Source of the DNA: Caldilineaceae bacterium
Lineage (GTDB): Bacteria > Chloroflexota > Anaerolineae > Caldilineales > Caldilineaceae
Direction of reading: 5' to 3'
Length of the DNA stretch: 5,071 nucleotides
Assembly: GCA_026645635.1 (NCBI GenBank)
Contig: JAPKMV010000319.1
Coordinates: 1 to 5,071 of the forward strand
Shown here: one piece after another, positions 1-5,071 of the stretch
Numbering within the stretch: the first letter of the stretch is position 1
Layout: each line of letters starts with the position of its first letter
Made by a program: the position numbers and the translations under genes
The notes under the pieces: model-generated
The model's database searches: none
What the model saw: only the letters and a program-made list of their open reading frames with translations
What the model was told of the DNA's origin: nothing

Positions 1-239
1 GGCGCCGTCCCCCCGCGGGGTCAGCATCGCCCGGGGCGAGTGGATGGTCGGCGAAGTTACGCATGGGCGTAGTATGAAAGTTCAGGCCGCGCCTGTCAAA
101 TCAGGCGTGCAGAGAGGGGTGCGCGCGGCCCGAACATGAGCGCCGAGGAACCCGCGTCGCCGGTCGGGCGTCTGGAATGGTGGCAATGCAACAGACGGAC
201 GAATGCGCCGCCGGTAGGATGCACGTCGAGGAAATAACC
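1..239. other. Upstream intergenic stretch with small hairpins
   Basis: No gene is supported here. Forward frames entering from the left edge stop at 70-72, 75-77 and 137-139, so the tail of an upstream gene could end here, but none of the short peptides looks like a known C-terminus. On the minus strand an ATG at 64 is open to the edge but has no ribosome binding site. An inverted repeat CGCCTG-TCAAAT-CAGGCG lies at 90-107 and can be extended by one wobble and one G-C pair. A competing arm, CAGGC-CGC-GCCTG, spans 83-95. Another pair, CGTCTG (169-174) with CAGACG (192-197), encloses 17 bases. None is followed by a T-tract, so these are not intrinsic terminators. They may be leader structure of the next gene. 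I could not pick out a convincing promoter. Confidence 0.4.
228..234 (+). promoter_or_regulatory. Ribosome binding site deciding the sanA-like start
   Basis: GAGGAAA sits 5 bases before the ATG at 240. The in-frame ATGs at 177, 186 and 219 lack a comparable site, and the residues they would add (MVAMQQ...) do not resemble a SanA N-terminus. This supports ATG 240. Confidence 0.7.
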
Positions 240-929
240 ATGTACGATTCGGGAACAATCACGCAGCCGATGCCCGCGCCGCGCCGCACGCGCCGCTGGT
301 TTCTGCTGTTTGGCGGCCTGGCCGCAGTGTTGACGGCCGCGGTGCTGCTGCCCTTCGGTTGGCAGAGCTGGGTCAATGACCGCTACGGCGAAAGCATCTA
401 CAGCGTGGCCAATGCGCCCAGCCAGCGCGTCGGCATTGTCTTCGGCGCGCGCGTCTATCCCAGTGGCCGGTTGAGCGGGATGCTGCGCGACCGAGTCGAG
501 ACGGGCGTGGCGCTCTACCAGGCGGGCAAGGTGGAGAAGCTGCTGATGACCGGCGACAACAGCCGCGCCGACTATAACGAACCGGATGCGATGAAAGCCC
601 ATGCGGTCAGCCTGGGCGTGCCGGCAGCGGACATCCAGGTCGATTACGGCGGGCGGCGCACCTACGATTCATGTTACCGCGCCCGGGACATCTTCCAGGT
701 GCGTTCCGCCATCCTGGTGACACAGGGCTTCCATCTGCCGCGCGCGCTCTATCTCTGCGACCAGTTGGGGCTGCCCGCGGTGGGGGTCGCTTCCGACATC
801 GGCCGCTACGACCCGCGCTCCGTGGCCTGGTCGGAGACACGCGAAATCCCGGCGTTGCTGGGCGCGTTGGTGGATGTGGTGCGTCGCGCCCCGCCGCCGG
901 TGATGGGGGAGCCAATCCCCATAGAGTAA
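240..929 (+). CDS. sanA: SanA-like DUF218/YdcF-family envelope protein
   Basis: A 229-residue protein with a short basic N-terminus (RRTRR, 15-19), one hydrophobic segment at about 20-40 that should act as an uncleaved membrane anchor, and then one DUF218 domain to about residue 210. Family landmarks in order are FGARV (68-72), [18 protein letters not shown] (81-98), LLMTGDN (101-107), YNEPDAM (112-118), [12 protein letters not shown] (139-150) and [10 protein letters not shown] (161-170). This pattern is typical of E. coli SanA, a protein linked to vancomycin exclusion and envelope barrier function, whose biochemical reaction is not established. The domain probably faces the outside of the membrane. 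Length is normal for the family. The gene stands alone, converging on the ATPase gene with a 29-base gap. Family assignment is firm; a role in envelope integrity is taken from the family. Confidence 0.9.
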   Translation: MYDSGTITQPMPAPRRTRRWFLLFGGLAAVLTAAVLLPFGWQSWVNDRYGESIYSVANAPSQRVGIVFGARVYPSGRLSGMLRDRVETGVALYQAGKVEKLLMTGDNSRADYNEPDAMKAHAVSLGVPAADIQVDYGGRRTYDSCYRARDIFQVRSAILVTQGFHLPRALYLCDQLGLPAVGVASDIGRYDPRSVAWSETREIPALLGALVDVVRRAPPPVMGEPIPIE

Positions 930-958
930 CTCCCCGATCAACCCGGTTGGGATGCGCC
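930..958. other. Short convergent gap, no clear terminator
   Basis: This gap separates the stop codons of two genes that face each other. A GGGGAG at 906-911 inside the end of the sanA-like gene can pair with CTCCCC at 930-935, and GGGGA (906-910) can instead pair with TCCCC (916-920). Neither hairpin is followed by a T-tract on either strand, so termination of both transcripts is not explained by a canonical intrinsic site. Confidence 0.4.
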
Positions 959-3661
959 TTATCGATGGTTTCGGCGCGCCCACACCTTTTCCAACTCCGC
1001 GGCAAAGAACACCAGGCTGCCTGCCGCGGCGGCTAGCAGCAGTTCCTGCCAACTGAGCGCAGTAGTCTTCAGGAAGTCCTGGAGCCACGGCGTATAGATC
1101 GCGGCCAGTTGCAGCCCGACGACCAGCACGGCCAGCCCCAACAGCGGCAGATTGGTGAAGAGGCCGGCACGGAAGATCGATTCACTGCCGGTGCGGATGC
1201 CGATTGCCTGCCACACCTGGGCGAAAGCCAGCGTCGCAAAAAGCATCGTCTGCCAACCGGGGTTGCCGCTCCAATACGCGTATAGCCCCACGGCGAGCGC
1301 AACCGCGCCGATCACCATCCCGGCGCGCACCGTGCGGGCGCCCAGTCCTCCGCTGAAGATGCCGGCATTGGCGGCCACCGGCGGGCGGCGCATGGCGTTG
1401 CGTTCGGCCGGTTCGACGCCGAGACCCAGCCCCAGCAGACCATCGGTCAGCAGGTTGAGCCAGAGCAACTGCAGCGGCAGCAGCGGGGTTGTGATGCCCA
1501 CCACGACGCCACCGACCAGCGCCAGGACTTTGCCGATGTTGCCGCCGATGCTGAACTGGATGAACTTGCGCAGGTTGTCGTAGATGACGCGGCCTTCCTC
1601 GACCGCGGCCACGATGGTCGAGAAATTGTCATCGCGCAGAACCATGTCCGCCGCCTCTTTGGAAACGTCGGTGCCGGTGATGCCCATCGCCACGCCGATG
1701 TCGGCCTGCTTGAGCGCCGGGGCGTCGTTGACGCCGTCGCCCGTCATCGCCACGATCTGCCCCTGACGGCGCAAAGACTCGACGATGCGCAGCTTGTGTT
1801 CGGGCGAGACGCGCGCAAAAACCGCGACTTCGTTGACGACCCCATCCAGTTCCCGCCCTTGCAGCCGCTCCAGTTCCACACCGGTCAGCACGCGGCTCTG
1901 TTCGCCGGCAATGCCCAGCTCTTTGGCGATGTGGAGCGCGGTCAGCGGATGGTCGCCGGTAATCATCACGGGGCGAATGCCGGCGGTGCGGCAGGTGGCG
2001 ACCGCCGCCTTTACTTCTGGCCGTGGCGGGTCGATGATGCCGGTGAAGCCGACAAAGGTAAGGCCGTCTTCGACCAAAGCCTGGTCGTTTTGCGTGCGAA
2101 ACGCAACGCCGAGCACGCGCATCCCGTTCTCGGCCAGGCTGCGGTTGGCCGCCTCGATGCGCCGGCGGTAGGTCGCGTCCAGCGGCAGCGCCTGCCCTTC
2201 GTCCCAGACGTGAGTGCTGATCTCCAGCAGCCCGTCGACCGAGCCTTTGGTGAAGGCGACATACTCGTCAGGAGCCAGCGCCAGGGGCAGCGCCGCAACT
2301 TGCTCCGGGCGGTGCAGCGTCGTCATGCGTTTGCGCTCGGAGTCGAAAGGCAGTTCGCCGATGCGGGGGAGCGCCTGGTCCAGCGTTTCCTTCAGCAGGC
2401 CAAAACGGGCGGCGGCGATCACCAGCGCGCCCTCGGTCGGGTCGCCGATGGCGTGGTAGCGTTGGCTGCCGTTGCTGCTGTCGAGCTGGAGTTCGGCGTC
2501 GTTGGCCAGTGCGCCACCCATCAGGAGCAGATTCAACGCGGCGTCCGGCGCCGCCAGCAGGTCATGGGTGTCATACTGCGCCGCGCCGCGGATATTCAGC
2601 GCTTCATCCACCACGGCGCGGTGGCCTGCCACGTCGAGCACCGTCACCGTCATCCGGTTTTCGGTCAGCGTGCCGGTCTTGTCCGAGCAGATGACCGTGA
2701 CCGAGCCGAGGGTCTCCACGGCGGGGAGCTTGCGAATCAGCGCCTGCCGCGCCAGCATCCGCCGTGCGCCCAGGGCCAGGGTGATGGTGACGACTGCCGG
2801 CAGCCCCTCCGGCACCACGGCCACGGCGATGCCCACGGCCAGCAGGAAGACCTCCTCCAGCGGTTCGCCGCGCAGCCAGCCCACCACCGCGATGGCCACC
2901 GCCACGAGTACGCCGGCCACGGCCAGCACCTTCCCCACATAATCGAGCCGTTTCTGGAGCGGCGTCGCCTGCGCTTCTACATCCTGAAGCAGCCCGGCGA
3001 TATTGCCCAGTTCGGTCTGCATCCCCGTCGCCACCACCACGCCGGCGCCGCGGCCATAGCTCACAATTGTGCCCATGTACGCCATGTTGCGCCGGTCGCC
3101 CAGGGGAAGCTCGCTGCGGTCGATGGCCGCCGCCTGTTTTTCCACCGCTTCAGATTCGCCTGTCAGCGCAGCTTCTTGGATGCGCAGATTGACGCTTTCG
3201 AGCAAGCGCAGGTCCGCCGGCACTCGGTTGCCGGCTTCAAGCAGCAGAATGTCGCCCGGCACGAGATCGTGGGCGGGGATCTCCTGCACGCGGCCATCTC
3301 GCCGCACGCGTACCTGTGGCACGGCCAGCTTCTTCAGCGCAGCCATGGCCCGCTCGGCGCGATACTCCTGGAAGAAGCCGAGCAGGGCAAACAGCAGGAC
3401 GATTGCCAGGATCGCCGCTGCCTCCTGCCACTTCTGCAGAAAGGCTGAGATCGCCGCCGCCGCCAGCAGGATCAGCACCATGGTGGCGGTCAATTGTTCC
3501 CACAGAATGCGCCACGGAGTGCGCCCGCCGCGTTCAACCAATTCGTTCGGCCCGTACTGCCGCAGCCGCTCTGCGGCGTCGGTTGCGGTCAGTCCTTGCG
3601 TTGGGTCCGTCTTGAGCGTTTGCACCACCTGTGCGCCAGTCTCACGATGCCACTGCGCCAT
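959..3661 (-). CDS. P2-type cation-transporting ATPase, probable Mn2+ (or Mn2+/Ca2+) exporter
   Basis: A 900-residue inner-membrane pump that would use ATP to expel a divalent cation. It has the complete P2A layout: N-terminal cation-ATPase domain, M1-M2 (about 54-100), actuator domain with TGES (167-170), M3-M4 (242-298) with PEGLP (284-288), phosphorylation site DKTGT (Asp327), nucleotide domain with FTKGS (470-474), hinge motifs TGDHP (568-572) and TGDGVNDAP (640-648), then M5-M10 up to about 894. By alignment with SERCA, site-II ligands are kept (Glu285 in M4, Asn736 and Asp740 in M6). Site-I positions differ: SERCA Glu771 is Lys711 and Glu908 is Gln815. The ATG at 3661 is chosen because a strong ribosome binding site precedes it. 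An in-frame ATG at 3709 lies inside the leader terminator and is unlikely to be used. Sequence alone would give 'calcium ATPase'; the Mn2+ riboswitch in the leader argues for manganese export. Family certain, ion inferred. Confidence 0.95.
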   Translation of the reverse strand: MAQWHRETGAQVVQTLKTDPTQGLTATDAAERLRQYGPNELVERGGRTPWRILWEQLTATMVLILLAAAAISAFLQKWQEAAAILAIVLLFALLGFFQEYRAERAMAALKKLAVPQVRVRRDGRVQEIPAHDLVPGDILLLEAGNRVPADLRLLESVNLRIQEAALTGESEAVEKQAAAIDRSELPLGDRRNMAYMGTIVSYGRGAGVVVATGMQTELGNIAGLLQDVEAQATPLQKRLDYVGKVLAVAGVLVAVAIAVVGWLRGEPLEEVFLLAVGIAVAVVPEGLPAVVTITLALGARRMLARQALIRKLPAVETLGSVTVICSDKTGTLTENRMTVTVLDVAGHRAVVDEALNIRGAAQYDTHDLLAAPDAALNLLLMGGALANDAELQLDSSNGSQRYHAIGDPTEGALVIAAARFGLLKETLDQALPRIGELPFDSERKRMTTLHRPEQVAALPLALAPDEYVAFTKGSVDGLLEISTHVWDEGQALPLDATYRRRIEAANRSLAENGMRVLGVAFRTQNDQALVEDGLTFVGFTGIIDPPRPEVKAAVATCRTAGIRPVMITGDHPLTALHIAKELGIAGEQSRVLTGVELERLQGRELDGVVNEVAVFARVSPEHKLRIVESLRRQGQIVAMTGDGVNDAPALKQADIGVAMGITGTDVSKEAADMVLRDDNFSTIVAAVEEGRVIYDNLRKFIQFSIGGNIGKVLALVGGVVVGITTPLLPLQLLWLNLLTDGLLGLGLGVEPAERNAMRRPPVAANAGIFSGGLGARTVRAGMVIGAVALAVGLYAYWSGNPGWQTMLFATLAFAQVWQAIGIRTGSESIFRAGLFTNLPLLGLAVLVVGLQLAAIYTPWLQDFLKTTALSWQELLLAAAAGSLVFFAAELEKVWARRNHR

Positions 3662-3669
3662 TGTTTCAA

Positions 3670-3679
3670 CTTCCTCCCC
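3670..3679 (-). promoter_or_regulatory. Ribosome binding site of the ATPase gene
   Basis: Read on the minus strand, GGGGAGGAAG ends 8 bases before the ATG at 3661. It is the best Shine-Dalgarno match near the start and lies downstream of the leader U-tract, so only transcripts that pass the terminator carry it. Confidence 0.85.
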
Positions 3680-3690
3680 GTAATCGGGCA

Positions 3691-3735
3691 AATAAAAAGG
3701 CGAGGCCATCGCCTTTCGGTCAATGGTCTCGCCTT
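3691..3735 (-). terminator. Riboswitch-controlled intrinsic terminator (expression platform)
   Basis: On the minus strand AAGGCGAGACCAT (3735-3723) pairs with ATGGCCTCGCCTT (3709-3697), 12 of 13 positions with one A-C mismatch, followed by a T-rich run through 3691. The 5' strand includes the aptamer element GGCGAGACC, so aptamer folding and this terminator exclude each other: Mn2+ bound would mean read-through, Mn2+ absent would mean termination. Nested inside is a second, perfect hairpin, AAAGGCGA-TGGCC-TCGCCTTT (3716-3696), that uses the same 3' strand and the same T-tract but leaves the aptamer intact. Confidence 0.85.
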
Positions 3736-3824
3736 CAGAAGTGACTTCTGCCAGACAACCGGAGCCGCATGGCTCGTCATGACGATTGTCTGCACCGCAG
3801 TGCGGTGGCTACTCCCCAGAACGA
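3725..3824 (-). promoter_or_regulatory. yybP-ykoY (Mn2+) riboswitch aptamer
   Basis: Read on the minus strand, the leader contains GGGGAGTAGC (3817-3808), then hairpin CACCGC-ACT-GCGGTG (3807-3793). A long arm follows, closed by CAGACAA (3792-3786) with TTGTCTG (3758-3752). This arm carries an internal CGTCA (3784-3780), an upper stem GAGCC-ATGC-GGCTC (3775-3762) and CCGG (3762-3759). Next come hairpin CAGAAG-TCA-CTTCTG (3750-3736) and GGCGAGACC (3733-3725). Order, spacing and the conserved 5', internal-loop and 3' elements match the yybP-ykoY class, which binds Mn2+. From memory, the Lactococcus lactis yoaB element has the same CGUCA...CGG loop and GCAAGACC 3' side. The closing stem P1 is weak here: UGG-CCA, extendable only with a bulge and a mismatch (UCG/CGA). 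In this class Mn2+ docks the two internal loops and stabilises the stem holding the GACC strand, raising expression of metal exporters. Confidence 0.93.
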
Positions 3825-3826
3825 TA

Positions 3827-3832
3827 ATTATG
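3827..3832 (-). promoter_or_regulatory. Candidate -10 box for the riboswitch-ATPase transcript
   Basis: Read on the minus strand, CATAAT matches the sigma-70 -10 consensus at 5 of 6 positions and would start transcription near 3820, right at the aptamer edge. No good -35 box sits at the expected distance. A second candidate, GATAAT at 3882-3877, would start about 50 bases earlier and keep the full P1 stem. The choice between them is open. Confidence 0.3.
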
Positions 3833-3968
3833 GTGGATAGGCGCGCGAATTCCGTAATTTTGATCTCGGCTACAGCATTATCCGTTGTTTTCTCCATCTG
3901 TTGTAGTGTTCGTCCCCAACCTGAAGTAGAACTGGCTCCGATGCAAAGATGCGGATAAAACTGCCCTC
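3833..3968. other. Divergent intergenic region between ATPase leader and dedA-like gene
   Basis: This stretch is visibly more AT-rich than the genes and should hold the promoters for both directions. It contains a spaced inverted repeat, TTATCCG (3878-3884) and CGGATAA (3952-3958), 67 bases apart. That is too weak to call an operator. No coding sequence is supported. Confidence 0.45.
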
Positions 3969-3977
3969 TGCTATAGT
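3969..3977 (+). promoter_or_regulatory. Extended -10 promoter for the dedA-like gene
   Basis: TGCTATAGT is an extended -10 element (TG-N-TATAGT; the hexamer matches TATAAT at 5 of 6). Its position would start transcription near 3984, about 57 bases before the ATG at 4041. No convincing -35 box is seen, which is common for extended -10 promoters. Confidence 0.5.
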
Positions 3978-4024
3978 GAAGGACTGGCGCAATGGCGCCG
4001 CGATGCTGTTTTTTGTTTGGTTCA

Positions 4025-4030
4025 AGAGGA
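4025..4030 (+). promoter_or_regulatory. Ribosome binding site of the dedA-like gene
   Basis: AGAGGA lies 10 bases before ATG 4041. An upstream in-frame TTG at 4017 would place this site inside the coding sequence and has no site of its own, so ATG 4041 is preferred. Confidence 0.6.
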
Positions 4031-4040
4031 CTTTAGTCAA

Positions 4041-4730
4041 ATGTTTGACGCAGTGATCGACTGGCTCGAAAATCTTGCACATCACGTCGACCCCGTCGTG
4101 TTTGTGTTCGTTGGTTCTTTCGTCGAAGAAATCTTTGCGCCGATTCCGTCGCCGCTGGTCATGGCGACGACCGCAGCCCTGGCGCAGACCTTGCAGATGT
4201 CGTGGGCGGCGATCCTTTGGACGCTGGTGGTGGCTGCGGCGAGCAAGACGCTCTCCTCCCTGATCGTCTATTGGCTGGCCGACAAATCCGAAGACATCCT
4301 AATCGGCAAGCTCGGCAGCTACATCGGCCTTTCCTCGGCCATGATCGAGGGCGTGGGCCGCTGGGTCGGCAAAGGCTACTGGGACGACCTGGTGCTGCTG
4401 ATCATGCGCTCGCTGCCGATCCTGCCCTCGATCGTGGTCTCGGCGGCCTGTGGCGTCTTCAAGATCGACATGCGCACCTATCTGTGGACGACCTTTGTCG
4501 GCACGTTCATCCGCAACGGCATCTTCTTTGCCATCGTCTTCTTTGGCTGGAATCAGGCGGAGGCCGTCTGGACCTTCATGGATGAGCGATTAGAACTGCT
4601 GGCGCTGGCGGCCGTCGCCCTGGCCGGCCTGGTCTGGTTCGCCTGGCACATGAAAAACCAACTCGCCGACCGCGTGTTGGGCACGCAAGACAACGTCGAC
4701 AAACACGAGGCCAGCCACGCCAACCAGTGA
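4041..4730 (+). CDS. DedA/VTT-domain (SNARE-associated) membrane protein
   Basis: A 229-residue polytopic membrane protein. Landmarks are an N-terminal amphipathic stretch (1-17), a hydrophobic segment running into the re-entrant motif VEEIFAPIPSPL (28-39), hydrophobic spans at about 55-80, the conserved core GKGYWDDLVLLIMRSLPILPS (110-130), SIVVSAACGVFKIDM (130-144), a span at about 150-170, a final span at about 186-204, and a polar tail. Acidic residues before P-x-P and the R-x-x-P motif (Arg123, Pro126) are DedA/VTT hallmarks. The second arginine of the classical R-x-x-P-x-x-R motif is Pro129 here, as in TVP38-like branches. Some DedA proteins recycle undecaprenyl phosphate across the membrane and others affect proton-dependent envelope homeostasis; which applies here cannot be told. 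It has its own promoter and is divergent from the ATPase gene. Confidence 0.87.
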   Translation: MFDAVIDWLENLAHHVDPVVFVFVGSFVEEIFAPIPSPLVMATTAALAQTLQMSWAAILWTLVVAAASKTLSSLIVYWLADKSEDILIGKLGSYIGLSSAMIEGVGRWVGKGYWDDLVLLIMRSLPILPSIVVSAACGVFKIDMRTYLWTTFVGTFIRNGIFFAIVFFGWNQAEAVWTFMDERLELLALAAVALAGLVWFAWHMKNQLADRVLGTQDNVDKHEASHANQ

Positions 4731-4734
4731 GGCC

Positions 4735-4770
4735 GGGCGAGATTGATTCTGCACAACTTGCCCCTATTTT
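4735..4770 (+). terminator. Candidate intrinsic terminator after the dedA-like gene
   Basis: Four bases after the stop codon, GGGCGAG (4735-4741) pairs with CTTGCCC (4757-4763) with one G-U pair. The stem extends past a bulged A with TTG (4743-4745) and CAA (4754-4756), giving an 8-base loop. It is followed by C then TATTTT (4765-4770). The T-tract is short and interrupted, so efficiency may be moderate. Confidence 0.5.
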
Positions 4771-4797
4771 GACGCGCCCGCACAAAGATCATAACAT
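4769..4797 (+). promoter_or_regulatory. Sigma-70-type promoter for the arginine decarboxylase gene
   Basis: TTGACG (4769-4774, 5 of 6 to consensus) and TAACAT (4792-4797, 4 of 6) are separated by exactly 17 bases. The predicted start near 4804 gives a leader of about 110 bases. The -35 box overlaps the end of the preceding terminator T-tract. Confidence 0.55.
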
Positions 4798-4879
4798 TCT
4801 CCAATTGCGCCTGTTCGATGCCGGCTGATTCGAGTCTGGCACGCGTTTCTTGTCTGGCCTGTCGGCGTAGGGCCGGTCA

Positions 4880-4892
4880 ACCCCTTTGGGGT
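4880..4892 (+). other. Small leader hairpin before the arginine decarboxylase gene
   Basis: ACCCC-TTT-GGGGT forms a 5-bp hairpin ending 8 bases before the ribosome binding site. Upstream, GTCGGC (4861-4866) can pair with GCCGGT (4872-4877) with two G-U pairs. No known riboswitch class is recognised, and there is no T-tract. Confidence 0.35.
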
Positions 4893-4900
4893 ACAAATTG

Positions 4901-4906
4901 AGGAGG
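4901..4906 (+). promoter_or_regulatory. Strong ribosome binding site (AGGAGG)
   Basis: A consensus AGGAGG lies 8 bases before ATG 4915. A nearer ATG at 4910 is only 3 bases away and opens a frame of four codons ending at 4924, so 4915 is the start of the real gene. Confidence 0.85.
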
Positions 4907-4914
4907 AAAATGAA

Positions 4915-5071
4915 ATGCGGCTGATTCCGCGCAAACTGTTCCTGACGCGTGGTGTAGGGATTCATCGCGAGAAGCTGACCAGCTTTGAGCTGGCGCTGCG
5001 CGATGCTGGCATTGCCCAGTTCAACCTGGTGCGCGTCTCGTCGATCTTCCCGCCCCACTGCCAGATTGTGA
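4915..5071 (+). CDS. pdaD: Pyruvoyl-dependent arginine decarboxylase, 5' partial
   Basis: The first 52 residues of a gene that continues past the right edge. The peptide begins [17 protein letters not shown] and contains [11 protein letters not shown] (23-33), [12 protein letters not shown] (36-47) and ends HCQIV (48-52). This matches the N-terminal region of pyruvoyl-dependent arginine decarboxylases, where arginine is converted to agmatine, the entry to polyamine synthesis. These enzymes are made as a proenzyme that cleaves itself between two serines; by comparison with the Methanocaldococcus enzyme (ISSIMPP, Ser52/Ser53) the site here is Ser42-Ser43 at 5038-5043, the second becoming the pyruvoyl group. 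Both serines are present, so the visible part is consistent with an active enzyme. The remainder, including the catalytic Glu region, lies outside the window. The gene has its own predicted promoter and strong ribosome binding site. Confidence 0.9.
   Translation, partial: MRLIPRKLFLTRGVGIHREKLTSFELALRDAGIAQFNLVRVSSIFPPHCQIV

Noticed and set aside
1..64. Possible divergent minus-strand gene starting at ATG 64 (MRNFADHPLAPGD...)
   Set aside because: Only 21 codons are visible, no ribosome binding site precedes the ATG, and the peptide is not recognisable. Without the sequence to the left it cannot be supported.
1796..3448. A 550-codon plus-strand open frame opposite the ATPase gene
   Set aside because: It is wholly antisense to a gene with all P-type ATPase motifs. 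Its product is rich in His, Arg, Gln and Ala with no recognisable domain, typical of a shadow frame in GC-rich DNA.
3878..3958. Spaced inverted repeat TTATCCG/CGGATAA in the divergent region, considered as a metal-regulator operator
   Set aside because: The half-sites are 67 bases apart and do not match MntR, Fur or DtxR-type boxes that I know. Seven matching bases in AT-rich DNA are easily chance.
3986..4014. Hairpin GGCGC-AATG-GCGCC followed by T6 in the dedA leader, considered as an attenuator
   Set aside because: The stem is only 5 bp and the T-tract starts 9 bases after it, too far for an intrinsic terminator. It also lies almost at the predicted transcription start.
3589..4085. Minus-strand open frames across the ATPase leader and dedA-like start (3589-3897 and 3870-4085)
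   Set aside because: The first overlaps the riboswitch and the true ATPase start in a different frame, and the second overlaps the dedA-like start. Neither shows family resemblance.
4789..5058. Minus-strand 89-codon open frame over the decarboxylase start
   Set aside because: It is antisense to the well-supported arginine decarboxylase start and its promoter, and has no recognisable motif.

Overview
The window is GC-rich (roughly 60-65% G+C by eye) bacterial DNA holding three complete protein genes, the 5' end of a fourth, and one clear structured RNA. The gene set (a SanA-type DUF218 protein, a P2-type cation ATPase, a DedA/VTT-domain membrane protein and a bacterial pyruvoyl-dependent arginine decarboxylase) and the protein sequence style fit a Chloroflexota-like bacterium (Anaerolineae or Caldilineae type). 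That placement is an inference from resemblance, not proven by any marker here. There are no mobile elements, tRNA or rRNA genes, or CRISPR repeats.

Layout. Positions 1-239 are upstream DNA with small hairpins and no supported gene. A SanA-like envelope protein runs forward from 240 to 929. It converges, across a 29-base gap, on a large cation-transporting P-type ATPase encoded on the minus strand (3661 back to 959). The ATPase has a long structured 5' leader (about 3662-3824) that reads as a yybP-ykoY (Mn2+-sensing) riboswitch followed by an intrinsic terminator with a U-tract and then a strong ribosome binding site. A divergent intergenic region leads to a DedA/VTT-family membrane protein on the plus strand (4041-4730). 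This is followed by a plausible terminator, a good sigma-70-type promoter, and the start of a pyruvoyl-dependent arginine decarboxylase (4915 to the window edge), which is cut off just after its predicted Ser-Ser self-cleavage site.

How the parts fit. The main result is the riboswitch-ATPase pairing. By protein sequence the pump would be called a calcium ATPase, but the leader carries the hallmark elements of the Mn2+ riboswitch class (GGGGAGUAGC at the 5' side, a CGUCA/CCGG internal loop, GGCGAGACC at the 3' side). The 3' element is also the 5' strand of the terminator stem. The simplest reading is a Mn2+-induced transcriptional ON switch driving a Mn2+ (or Mn2+/Ca2+) efflux pump, as known for Lactococcus lactis yoaB. 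The transmembrane residues fit a single-ion pump: site-II ligands are kept, while the two site-I acidic positions are Lys and Gln. The other genes appear to be independent units: SanA and DedA are both envelope-related, and the arginine decarboxylase would open agmatine/polyamine synthesis.
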